A stretch of 64,000 bases of DNA from Chryseobacterium ureilyticum. Lineage in GTDB: Bacteria; Bacteroidota; Bacteroidia; Flavobacteriales; Weeksellaceae. Below, one piece after another: positions 26,708 to 34,741 of the stretch. The stretch is from the NCBI RefSeq assembly GCF_900156735.1, contig NZ_FTOL01000001.1, positions 1,240,001 through 1,304,000 of the forward strand, given 5' to 3'. The translations under genes were made by a program, and so were the position numbers. Under the pieces are notes generated by a model. It saw only the letters and a list, made by a program, of their open reading frames with translations. It did not search any database and was not told where the DNA came from. How positions within the stretch are numbered: the first letter of the stretch is position 1; every line of letters begins with the position of its first letter.

Positions 26708-26745
26708 AGGTATTATTGTATTGTGACAATATATTAATTTATGAT

Positions 26746-26753
26746 CAAACATA
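26746..26753 (-). promoter_or_regulatory. cas13b promoter -7 element (TATGTTTG)
   Basis: It matches TAnnTTTG and lies about 40 bases upstream of the ATG at 26707. No clear TTTG is seen at -33. It supports the shorter cas13b start. Confidence 0.55.
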
Positions 26754-26912
26754 AAAATGGGAAACCATAAAAGACATCAAGATATATAGTTAGCTCTTTT
26801 GAAGTACCCTATTTAGAAAACAGCAAAAATAGAAGATGTAATAGGTTTTTGTTCTTTGTTTAAAGTGACCGCCTGCCCTGTCAGACATTTCCCTTGAGAA
26901 GCCAACTGGAAC

Positions 26913-26948
26913 GTGCTATCCACTATATCTTTTGCAAAAGCAAAAGTG
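26913..26948. repeat. Leader-like motif copy 2, left of the decayed array
   Basis: GCTATCCACTATATCTTTTG, then CAAAAGCAAAAG, is a near match to 22600-22640. It lies about 130 bases left of the first decayed repeat at 27059. The rest of 26754-27058 is A/T-rich with no gene. Confidence 0.5.
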
Positions 26949-27058
26949 TTCTGCTTCTACCACTTACACAACTATAGTTCTATATAAGAATTGTTTTGAA
27001 AAAAAAGTACCTAAGTACATAACTTAGGGAGAATAAGGAATTTTGTGTATATGTTTTG

Positions 27059-27225
27059 GCTATAAGTATCCTTCAAACTGTGATACTTCCCAAACTTCTG
27101 TACTCCATAATCTTTGGTATGTTGTAGGAAATACTTTTCAAATAGTGATCCTTCCCAACTCCAAGCATTGTAGAAATAAAGCTCAAATAGTTGTTAATAC
27201 TCTTCAATCTGTGATAATTCCCTAC
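27059..27225 (-). CRISPR. Decayed second type VI-B array: three degenerate repeats
   Basis: Three diverged copies of the same 36-base repeat lie at 27059-27094, 27124-27159 and 27190-27225, with starts 65 and 66 bases apart. They keep the TATCCTTCAA...GTGATACTTCCCAA core but each carries several substitutions. Two spacer-sized gaps of 29-30 bases lie between them. They sit on the other side of cas13b from the intact array, in the same orientation. They are probably an abandoned array, or a duplicated end of the locus. Confidence 0.8.
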
Positions 27226-27840
27226 ATCAATGGCTCTATCAAAAATCGTAATAATTTTTGAAAACTCTACGGTCTGTAAAAATAATCTTCGTCAGTTATT
27301 GGTATTTACTCGACTTATCTGATAGCTTGTATGAAACTGATAACAATTACAATAAAATGACAATCTTCTTTTAATTTGAGTTACACAACTCTCATAAAAA
27401 TGCGGTTTACTTTTATAAAGGATTACAGCATCAATAAAAAACCATATTGCCTAAACATTATAATGATAAAGATTCATACTCTTGTCATAAAAAAACCTCC
27501 CGTGTCAATAGGGAGGCAAAAGTTCAAAATGAATTATAAGTAAAGTGATGTGGTGTTAAACAAGTTTTCTCTTAAAAACCTTTTTAAACAGTAACAATGC
27601 GCATGCCACATACATCACTGTTTATGGAAAATTGCTTTTTTTTAGTATATTTTAACACTCCTACTTTACCAATCTATTTAATGCTATGTCAACAAAAAGT
27701 CAGTAAATAAATACTCTGTACAAAACCAAGGCGGTTTACATTTCCTTACAGTCACCAGGATAAAATCACTGATTATAGGGAGTGATTAGCAGATTTTAAA
27801 AGCTTTACTTTGAAAACAAAAGATCAACTAAAAATACGTC
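27226..27840. other. Gene-free stretch between decayed array and SUKH-like gene
   Basis: No open frame of note is present. The only clear element is the leftward terminator at 27489-27516. No csx27 or csx28 frame is present between cas13b and the next gene. Confidence 0.5.
27489..27516 (-). terminator. Leftward intrinsic terminator
   Basis: The stem CCTCCC/GGGAGG with a 9-base loop is followed on the minus strand by seven T. No minus-strand gene is recognised upstream of it, so it may end an unannotated transcript or be left over from a lost gene. Confidence 0.7.
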
Positions 27841-28785
27841 ATGAAGAAGGTAATCGAAACATTAATCCAAATGAACAGGTTTGAACAAGAAAAGGGACTT
27901 AGCTTAGAAGATATCAGAGCACTAAATGAGAATTTAGGAAAACCTATTCCTGACTTTTTTATATCCTATCTCAACATTTTCGGATTTAATGAGAATTTAT
28001 TTGGGGAAGTTTTTAATGAGGAAGATGATTTTGTAGAGCAAAATGAGATGATTCAGGAATTAGGGTATACTGATTATATTGCTATCGGTGATGCATACAA
28101 TGAAAATCTCATTGTTGCACACATTGAAAATCAACAGCTATTTTTAATAGAAGATGATCATTTGATTGATCTGGAAATAACTTTTTCTCAAATGTTAATT
28201 CAGGCTGTAGAGGCTTTAGATTCTAAAAAATTTGACAACATACAACAGGTTAATTCCGCTTATGAAAGCTTACAACATCATAAAACCACTTTGAGAAATT
28301 CTTTTATAGAGAGTTTTAGTCAATTAAATTCAGCTGTCACCAACAATCAGGATAGCTTATATGGTGTAATTATTACAAAAAACAGAACGCATAATCTATA
28401 CAGTTTATATGCAGGAAGTCTTACTACTTTCAGATTAGAAATTAACAAGCAAACAATAGATTACAATCATTTATGGAACCCTGAAAAAATGGATTATCAT
28501 CAATCTATTTCTATAGATGAAATTCTGAAAGATATTAAAACTGAAATTGATTATAAGGCGCTGGATTTATTGTTTTTGGACGTGTTGCGTGAATTAAAAG
28601 AAGAAGGGTATTTTATAGATCAAATAAATCATTTTTCAATTTCAATTCAATCAGATCATGTAAATTTATTTCCTGAAGATTCTTATCAAGAGTCTTTGAT
28701 GAAGGAAAATAATTTGGAAACAAAAATCAGAAGATTTTGGGAATCACCGTATGACCGTACTCGATTATTAATAGAAACCCTGTAG
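27841..28785 (+). CDS. SMI1/KNR4 (SUKH)-like protein
   Basis: The protein has 314 residues. The N-terminal 130 residues look like a SUKH domain: a helix, then LSLEDIRALNENLGKPIPDF, FISYLNIFGF, a strand pair, then YIAIGDAYNENLIVAHIENQ with the acidic FLIEDDHLIDLE. The rest is alpha/beta and unassigned (LYGVIITKNRTHNLYSLYAG; DLLFLDVLRELKEEGYFID). SUKH proteins are commonly immunity proteins against nuclease toxins, though many are of unknown role. No toxin gene is adjacent. It has no signal peptide and stands alone 1.1 kb upstream of cas13b on the opposite strand. Confidence 0.6.
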   Translation: MKKVIETLIQMNRFEQEKGLSLEDIRALNENLGKPIPDFFISYLNIFGFNENLFGEVFNEEDDFVEQNEMIQELGYTDYIAIGDAYNENLIVAHIENQQLFLIEDDHLIDLEITFSQMLIQAVEALDSKKFDNIQQVNSAYESLQHHKTTLRNSFIESFSQLNSAVTNNQDSLYGVIITKNRTHNLYSLYAGSLTTFRLEINKQTIDYNHLWNPEKMDYHQSISIDEILKDIKTEIDYKALDLLFLDVLRELKEEGYFIDQINHFSISIQSDHVNLFPEDSYQESLMKENNLETKIRRFWESPYDRTRLLIETL

Positions 28786-28965
28786 CTTAACAGACCTTTA
28801 CTATACGAAAATCTTTTAATGGAAAGCAATGAATGAGAAATTTAAATTTAAAATTTGTTAAGCCGTTAGAATGCATTAATTTTACTAGTTTAATATACAT
28901 CTTATTTCAGTTCCCATACATCAATTGATTCCAACATCCAAATTGAAAATCATTATCTTTAAACA

Positions 28966-29169
28966 ATGGAAAAGAGAGATCTACTCATTATAAAATACTT
29001 GTCAGAAGGTTATAAGATAACAGAAATCAGGGAACAACTCATTACTTACCACTCTATCACCATCAGTAAAAGTTTAATTGAAAAACGATTAAATACAATC
29101 TCTAAACAATATCAGGCAAAAACATTATTTCAATTAGCAGTTCTCCTCACTAAAGAAAAAATTATTTAA
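28966..29169 (+). CDS. Small LuxR/GerE-like helix-turn-helix protein
   Basis: The protein has 67 residues and is one HTH: LLIIKYLSEGYKITEIREQL, then ISKSLIEKRLNTISKQYQAK, TLFQLAVLLTKEKII. It matches the GerE-type DNA-binding part of response regulators but lacks a receiver domain. Free-standing proteins like this are common in Chryseobacterium-type genomes. It could be a complete small regulator or the surviving end of a larger one. There is no frame upstream that would supply a receiver. Confidence 0.65.
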   Translation: MEKRDLLIIKYLSEGYKITEIREQLITYHSITISKSLIEKRLNTISKQYQAKTLFQLAVLLTKEKII

Positions 29170-29349
29170 AAAGATTAGCTAATACTAAACCAACAATTAA
29201 GGAAATAAATATTGTTTTATTCTATTAGCCATTTAAGTACACCATAAAAAATCTGGATGAAAAAATAACATCCATCCGGAGCGCTTTTCAGTTTCATTGA
29301 GTAGGGTCGCATTTTACAACCTGGTCCGGAACGATGAAAAACATTGCTC

Positions 29350-29600
29350 CGCCTTCAATGTAGTAGTCCTGCTATGAGAGGATTACTTGGAAAACTAAAA
29401 TGCAACAACTACAAGGTGCTGATTGCAGCCTTTTCCATTATCCGACCTGGAGTGGCTCAAAGCGGAATGATGCGGGAATATATTTTCAGACATAACCATC
29501 CTACAAAATTTGAGTATTTTCATGAGGTTTTTGAAAAGGAATTAGGAGAAACTTATGGCATTATGGTCTACCAGGAGGATGTCATTAAGATTGCAATTTG
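29350..29600 (+). pseudogene. dnaE: dnaE (DNA polymerase III alpha) internal fragment
   Basis: The reading SSPAMRGLLGKLKCNNYKVL, then SIIRPGVAQSGMMREYIFRH and GETYGIMVYQEDVIKIA is a well-known internal block of bacterial DnaE/DnaE2. Only about 80 of more than 1000 residues are present. There is no proper start, and the frame ends abruptly where crp-derived sequence of the opposite strand begins. It is a relic left by recombination. Confidence 0.85.
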
Positions 29601-30073
29601 ATCAAGATTTAGATCAATTTCCAAAGAGAACAGTTCCTGGTCAGTCTCTTCAAACTTTAAAAAATGAAAGAGCTCTATGATTTTGTCGGAGGGAGATTTA
29701 TTAAACTCGATGCGATTTGTTTCCATACAATTGCTCGGAAAGATATTTCAGGATATGCAACATCATTACCTTTTCGGTTGTGATCATATCTATGATACTT
29801 TCTTTGGGCATTAGAAAAACAGTGCAGTCTGTAATGGCAATGACATCAAAGGAAGATGAAAATTCTATTGATGTGGCATAGTTTCCCTCACCTCTACCCA
29901 AAATGGTGCAGATTATGTTATTTCCTTCAGAATCAACTTGGGCAAATGTTATCAGCCCACTTACAACCTGAAAGTAATGCGTCACCTCCTCATCTCTGCT
30001 AAAAGCAGAGTGCCTACGGCAAATGTACTGAATTCAGCGTCGTGCAGTCTCAGGCAGTCCTCCTCAATCATAG
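29585..30073 (-). pseudogene. Crp/Fnr-family regulator, frameshifted and missing its HTH
   Basis: From an ATG at about 30073 the frames MIEEDCLRLHDAEFSTFAVG (then TLLLAEM), THYFQVVSGLITFAQVDSEG (then NNIICTILGRGEGNYA and IAITDCTVFLMPKESI) and EFNKSPSDKIIELFHFLKFE reassemble a Crp-type cyclic-nucleotide-binding domain and dimer helix. Frame changes fall near 29985 and 29710. The DNA-binding HTH is absent. At about 29597 the sequence passes into the dnaE fragment through a shared ATTGCA. It is non-functional as a regulator. Confidence 0.75.
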
Positions 30074-30167
30074 TATTATTAAATTATTGATGAATATAAC
30101 TTTTAATGTCTACTACACTTTATGATTTGCAGCATAAGAATATCATTTGACAATCTCGTTGAAAGAT

Positions 30168-31264
30168 TTAGGGAACAATCGTGATAAAAAGGTAGATCAT
30201 AAATATCCCGATAAGCACAACTCCCTGCATAATATTGGTTTTTCCTGTGGCCAGCGAAATTGTGATGATAAATAGCGATAGTCCCAGAAGAACGGTCGAT
30301 TTGATGTCTATTCCCAACGTCATCCGGATTCCGCTGAATACCGATATGATTGCAATGGCAGGAATACTCAGTCCGATGCTTGCCAGCGCAGAGCCAAATG
30401 CCAGGTTCAGCGAAGTCTGTATCCGGTCATTTTTGGCCGCCCTGACTGCCGCAAGAGCTTCCGGTAAGAGCACAATTCCTGCAATGATAACACCCACTGC
30501 GGATCTTGGTGCTCCCACAGCCACCACAAGATATTCTACATCTTTTGACAGAAGCTTAGCCATCAGAACAACCACGCCCAAACTTACGATCAGTATAAAA
30601 CTGCTGATATACATATTCTTTCTTGAAACTTTAATTTTACCATCATCTTTCATAGTTTTTTCCTTCGCTTTGTCACTGGGCGATATAAAAAAGCTCCGAT
30701 GCCTGATCGTCTGTACCATTGTGAAACCGAGATACAGCGCCAGACATAACAAAGCAATAAAAAAAAGTTGAAAAGAGGTATACTCACCTCCTTTGTGACT
30801 GACCGTGTAGTTAGGTAATATCAGAACAAAAACAACCACTGCTGTCAGAGTGATAAGCGCCGTACTTACGCCTTTCAAAGTGAAGGACTGCTCCCTGTAT
30901 CTTATTGATCCAATAACAATACAGATACCGATAATTCCATTAAGGATGAGCATAACTGCTGCAAAAACCGTATCTCTTGCCAGAGTAATAGTCTCCAGAC
31001 CTTTGGCTCCAAGCATAATGGAAATAATCAAACCAACCTCAATAACTGTTATGGCAAATGCCAGAAGAAGGGTGCCAAAAGGCTCACCGAGCTGTTGTGC
31101 AAGCACTTCGGAGTGATAGACCGCTGTTAGCACGCTTCCCAGCAATAGTGCAGTTAGCAGGATCGAATAATAACCTGATGAAAAAATGAAGCTCCAAAAT
31201 AGAAGAGCCATGATAAAACCGGCACGACAATCGTCCAATACCGTAAGTATTTATGTTGATTCAT
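30168..31264 (-). pseudogene. chaA: Ca2+/H+ (Na+) antiporter of the CaCA family, with a homopolymer frameshift near the start
   Basis: The main frame (from 31238) gives about 345 residues with some ten membrane helices and two inverted CaCA halves: GEPFGTLLLAFAITVIEVGL and GAPRSAVGVIIAGIVLLPEA. These are the alpha-repeat motifs of ChaA-type exchangers that expel Ca2+ or Na+ for protons. The true N-terminus, MNQHKYLRYWTIVVPVLSWL (then FYFGASFF), is in another frame starting at 31264. The frames join at a six-A run (31181-31186), where one more base restores SSGYYSILL. It may be intact in the cell if this is a sequencing error; otherwise the first helix is lost. Confidence 0.8.
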
Positions 31265-31383
31265 AAAGAAGAACCTAATTTAATTTTTGATTGGTTAAGA
31301 GCTTATCATCTTTCTACAACAAAATGCGATCAATGCGCAGATAAGCCATTAACCGGTAAGTTTATTTGAAAGAAATAGTAGCT

Positions 31384-31842
31384 CTATTTGAATTGATACA
31401 GAAATACCACATTGCCAGTGTAGGCGGGTTTCGACTCATCCCTTACTACGAGCCTTGCTCCGACAACGACCTTGACCATTCCCCGAAGGTCATTCACCGA
31501 TCTGATCGTCGCCTGCAATGATACTTCAGAATTCACTTTTACAGGCATGCAGAATCTCAGGTCTTCAATTCCGTAATTGATCTCAAGGTTTACATTCTGC
31601 ACCGATGCGATTTGCTTCCATAGATAAGGAATCAGCGCAAGGGTCAGGTATCCGTGGGCGATGGTTGATCCGTAGGGACTTTCAATGGATGCCCTCTCGC
31701 TATCCACATGAATCCACTGGTGATCCAAAGTGGCGTCTGCAAATCTGTCGATCTGCTGTTGATCAATCGTGTGCCATGGAGAACTTCCGACCATGACTCC
31801 TTCCAGTGACTTATATTCTTCGTAATTGTTGATGATCTGCAT
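31384..31842 (-). CDS. MaoC-like (R)-specific enoyl-CoA hydratase/dehydratase
   Basis: The protein has 152 residues with a hot-dog fold. The hydratase 2 motif is FADATLDHQWIHVDSERA, in which Asp40 and His45 are the expected catalytic pair, followed by STIAHGYLTLALIPYLW. The substrate would be a trans-2-enoyl-CoA, or a related thioester, in fatty-acid or secondary metabolism. It stands alone, divergent from nothing obvious and 119 bases from the antiporter. The length is normal for single-domain MaoC proteins. Confidence 0.88.
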   Translation of the reverse strand: MQIINNYEEYKSLEGVMVGSSPWHTIDQQQIDRFADATLDHQWIHVDSERASIESPYGSTIAHGYLTLALIPYLWKQIASVQNVNLEINYGIEDLRFCMPVKVNSEVSLQATIRSVNDLRGMVKVVVGARLVVRDESKPAYTGNVVFLYQFK

Positions 31843-31901
31843 ATATTTTCTGATTTAATAGTTCAATGGCAGCAGTATGATTTCCGTAAAAAGATAAAAA
31901 G

Positions 31902-31922
31902 CCTCTCGCAATATGCGGGAGG
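31902..31922 (-). terminator. Terminator of the cold-shock gene
   Basis: A 9-bp near-perfect stem (CCTCCCGCA / TGCGAGAGG on the minus strand, three-base loop) is followed by CTTTTTATCTTTTT. It lies 54 bases after the csp stop codon. Confidence 0.8.
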
Positions 31923-31975
31923 TCGGTAATATAACTAATATAATAATAATAATAATAATTACTATACTGATCAGA

Positions 31976-32170
31976 TTATGCCAATTTGACGTTGATTGCA
32001 CTTAAACCTTTATCTCCTTTCTGTACGTTGAAAACAACCTCGTCGTTCTCACGGATGCCTCTTGACTGAAGTCCTGAGGTATGTACAAAGATGTCTGCGC
32101 CACCTTCTGATGGTGCGATGAAACCGAAGCCTTTTGCTTCATTGAAAAATTTTACGGTGCCTTTTTGCAT
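31976..32170 (-). CDS. Cold-shock family RNA chaperone
   Basis: It has 64 residues from the ATG at 32170 (MQKGTVKFFNEAKGFGFI). The in-frame extension to 32224 is non-homologous leader. It is one OB-fold with RNP1-type KGFGFI and RNP2-type DIFVH, the single-stranded nucleic-acid-binding surface. It is an RNA chaperone active in cold shock or growth transitions. The long untranslated region upstream (to about 32500) is typical of thermoregulated csp genes. The terminator at 31902 makes it monocistronic. Confidence 0.95.
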   Translation of the reverse strand: MQKGTVKFFNEAKGFGFIAPSEGGADIFVHTSGLQSRGIRENDEVVFNVQKGDKGLSAINVKLA

Positions 32171-32224
32171 TGTAATAAAATTAAAGATTAATATAATGGG
32201 ATCTGTATACTTTACAGATTTCAT

Positions 32225-32531
32225 TTTTGAAGTTAATGATGATCAGTAGGACAAACTCAAACATTTGTTTTATCTACCTATCATTCTTTGCGCGACTCAT
32301 TGATGTTATGCATAAGATATCTAAATATCTTGGCCTGCAATATCGGGTCACTTTTTAAGATCAAAAGAATCGAGATTCTCAATATCATTAAAAAATTGGA
32401 TCTATAAACGGGAACTGTAGAAGCAAGACCGATCGGTGTCATGGGACCGGTTAAGCAAAGGCAGGAACCTTTCTTTATGAATACTATGCAAATGTAGAAC
32501 TATATTCTTCAAAATTAAAAAATATAAATAA
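32225..32531. other. Intergenic region between csp and the GT14 gene
   Basis: No gene is seen. It would contain the promoter and leader of the cold-shock gene on the minus strand. An ACCGATCGGT palindrome lies at about 32430. Confidence 0.4.
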
Positions 32532-32591
32532 TTGATTATCATTATTTTATTTGTACATTACGCACACAGAAGAATTATTTGCACAGTGCGG

Positions 32592-33560
32592 ATGATCAAA
32601 AATTCCGTAAACATGCAGACCCATCCAACTATACCCCAGACCCTATCTCAACCCATTGGAGAGCATTCCTCACCACAGGTTCGTATTGCTTATTTCATTA
32701 TGGTACACCAGCGACCTGAGACCTTTAAAGCCTTGTTTGAAAAAATTTATACCCGTGATCAATTCTACCTGATACACATTGACCGGAAAGCCAGCTCTGA
32801 AACAACGGAAGCGATCCAGGATTATATCGTTCAATATCCGAATGTCTACATTCTGGAAAGTATGAATATCGTCTCAGGGGGCTTCAGCATGATCCATGCT
32901 GAGCTCAACGCGATGGAATTCTTACTCAATGCCAGCAAAGAATGGGATTATCTTGTCAACCTAAGTGGCGAAGACCTCCCATTGAGGTCTCAGCAGATCA
33001 TCAGGCAGTTTCTGACGGTCAATGTGGGAAGAAACTACATTTTCTACTACGATCAGAAGTTTTACAGACCCGATACGTTGCAAAGGATTCAGAATCACTT
33101 TACAGAACTCACACACAGGATATCCTCATTAATCTACAAAAGAGACTTTATGAAGAATGTCACTCCATACATTGGTGGCAAATGGTTTATTTTTACACGG
33201 GAAACATGCTCTTTCTTAATCAACAATGAGAAGGTGATGGACTTTGAAGATTATTATCTGCATACTCTGCTTCCTGCTGAATCGTTCTTTCAGACCGTGC
33301 TAATGAATACCAATTTCAATGATATTATCGTGAATGATGACAAAAGAGCGACTTTTAATCCACCGTTGATAGGCAAAGACAATTATTACAAACAATTCCT
33401 CAGATTTTTAAAAGAGAGCAATAGCCTTTTTATTAATAAGGTCGGAGACCTGACTGATGAGCGAATAATCGAATGTATGATCAATAATTACAATCTCCCG
33501 TTACCTGAAGTCAATGAGATTGAAAGAGAATTGAAAAGAGATAAACCCGGCAAGAATTAA
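32592..33560 (+). CDS. GT14 (core-2/I-branching-like) glycosyltransferase
   Basis: The start is uncertain: ATGs at 32532, 32592 and 32613 are in frame, and homology begins at QVRIAYFIMVHQRPETFKAL. Family motifs are YLIHIDRKA, VSGGFSMIHAELNAMEFLL, WDYLVNLSGEDLPLRS and TPYIGGKWFIFTRET. The family transfers beta-linked sugars (N-acetylglucosamine or xylose) from UDP-sugars. The bacterial members are cytoplasmic and usually modify surface glycans. No neighbouring polysaccharide genes are present, so the acceptor is unknown. A copy of the dispersed RNA-like element follows 260 bases downstream. Confidence 0.87.
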   Translation: MIKNSVNMQTHPTIPQTLSQPIGEHSSPQVRIAYFIMVHQRPETFKALFEKIYTRDQFYLIHIDRKASSETTEAIQDYIVQYPNVYILESMNIVSGGFSMIHAELNAMEFLLNASKEWDYLVNLSGEDLPLRSQQIIRQFLTVNVGRNYIFYYDQKFYRPDTLQRIQNHFTELTHRISSLIYKRDFMKNVTPYIGGKWFIFTRETCSFLINNEKVMDFEDYYLHTLLPAESFFQTVLMNTNFNDIIVNDDKRATFNPPLIGKDNYYKQFLRFLKESNSLFINKVGDLTDERIIECMINNYNLPLPEVNEIERELKRDKPGKN

Positions 33561-33821
33561 TTTTTGCTGGATTATAAGAAGATTGTAGCCGATGTAAAAC
33601 AGAGCGGTTATAAGATAGAATTTAAATATTCATCGGCGATATTTAATTTAGATGAAACAACATAATTTAGAATTTTATTTAACTGTAAAAATAATAAATG
33701 ACAACAATCTAAGGCCATCAAACATTCTTCAATTCGTACGATTCCTCTATTAATTCGGATGAAAAGTCAAACTGTATCACTACAAAAATCTAAATGTTGT
33801 TCGGGAGATAAAAATTAATTG
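33561..33821. other. Gene-free stretch after the GT14 gene
   Basis: There is no frame or clear terminator before the dispersed element at 33822. Confidence 0.4.
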
Positions 33822-33931
33822 TTTAATTTGACTCAAACGAAACAAATCATCTATAAAAGTGTTTGAAGATATGCTCGTCTTGGACAAATAGCCAAATAGT
33901 GCCAACTGAAGACAGTTGGCGCTATTTTTTT
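33822..33931 (+). ncRNA. Dispersed small-RNA-like element, copy 1
   Basis: It begins TTTAATTTGACTCAAACGAA (promoter -7-like), contains a hairpin TTTG..AAGA/TCTT...CAAA with loop TATGCTCG, and ends in the terminator GCCAACT/AGTTGGC followed by seven T. About 110 bases are shared with 56778-56889 and the first 75 with 40633-40710. The conservation and terminator suggest a roughly 95-base transcript. Confidence 0.6.
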
Positions 33932-34001
33932 ATAATCTTTGCAAAATGATTTAAATAATCTTTTTTCTAGATTATTTAAATCACAAAAAATCAAAATGAA
34001 T

Positions 34002-34337
34002 TCATAAAAATATCTTTTTCCATTTTCCAATCGTATTACGGCTCATATTGAATTTTAATGCTAATTGTTTATTATTCAACTTATTTATTTTTTGATAGTC
34101 AAGAATTTCTAAGATAGCTTTTTTATCATAAGACCGATGTTTCTGATTTGAAATAAAATATTCATTTCCTCCGAATATTCTTTGATTTAATTTAATAACC
34201 TCAAGAGTTGATAGTGTTTTTTTATCTAATATAGATTTAAATTCCATTTTTCTCTCCGGATATCTTCTATCAATCAAGTCATTATAGATTCGCCTGTAAT
34301 CAGGTTTCAATATTTTTTTTTGTATTTGTCTATCCAT
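34002..34337 (-). CDS. Helix-turn-helix (transposase-type) protein, second of an overlapping pair
   Basis: The protein has 111 residues. The C-terminal 45 residues form a TrpR/IS3-OrfA-like HTH: KKAILEILDYQKINKLNNKQ, then LALKFNMSRNTIGKWKKIFL. The N-terminal half (YRRIYNDLIDRRYPERKMEF) is a conserved helical region seen in Chryseobacterium-type proteins often labelled transposase. No DDE catalytic partner is present, so a regulator is more likely than an active transposase. Its start overlaps the end of the upstream HTH gene by 31 bases, implying translational coupling. Confidence 0.72.
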   Translation of the reverse strand: MDRQIQKKILKPDYRRIYNDLIDRRYPERKMEFKSILDKKTLSTLEVIKLNQRIFGGNEYFISNQKHRSYDKKAILEILDYQKINKLNNKQLALKFNMSRNTIGKWKKIFL

Positions 34338-34741
34338 TTATGTAAAGTAGTTTTTGGAATTCTATAATCTTCTATTACCTGTTTTATAGTTTTATCTCCA
34401 GATTCTACAAGCTCCACCAGAAAATCTATAACTTCTTTTGTATAAATATTTTTCTTGAATATGGGCAATGAATGCTTTTTACCAGATATCCCAGTTTGCT
34501 TAAGGGAAGCCGGTGGAGAATATAATATAAGATGCTGGGAGTATAGTCTGAAAAAATCGTATTCGAGAAGCTTAGACCATCTAAGAAGAATTTCTGAATC
34601 TAAAGATGGTTGATTGTAAATATTTTCAATTTCTACAGCATTTAAGTTGAAAAAATTACAAATTCTTAAAATATCTATATCCGCTTCATTGACCCTTATT
34701 TTAATCAGCTTCCCTATGTGTATGTCTTTATATAAACTCAT
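34307..34741 (-). CDS. Helix-turn-helix (transposase-type) protein, first of an overlapping pair
   Basis: The protein has 144 residues. The N-terminal half, MSLYKDIHIGKLIKIRVNEA, then ICNFFNLNAVEIENIY and LLRWSKLLEYDFFRLYSQHL, resembles an XRE-like four-helix region. The C-terminal half holds a second HTH, DKTIKQVIEDYRIPKTTLHK plus WIDKYKKKY. The family recurs as a pair with the downstream gene in Chryseobacterium-like genomes. A regulator pair, or remains of a transposition system, are both possible. Its start overlaps the membrane-protein gene by 14 bases. Confidence 0.72.
   Translation of the reverse strand: MSLYKDIHIGKLIKIRVNEADIDILRICNFFNLNAVEIENIYNQPSLDSEILLRWSKLLEYDFFRLYSQHLILYSPPASLKQTGISGKKHSLPIFKKNIYTKEVIDFLVELVESGDKTIKQVIEDYRIPKTTLHKWIDKYKKKY

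Noticed and set aside
29300..29350. Extension of the dnaE fragment upstream
   Set aside because: No frame matching DnaE continues left of about 29350, so the relic is taken to start there.
34002..34741. Insertion sequence (IS3-type) call for the two HTH genes
   Set aside because: There is no DDE transposase, no terminal inverted repeats and no target duplication visible. They are kept as HTH proteins.
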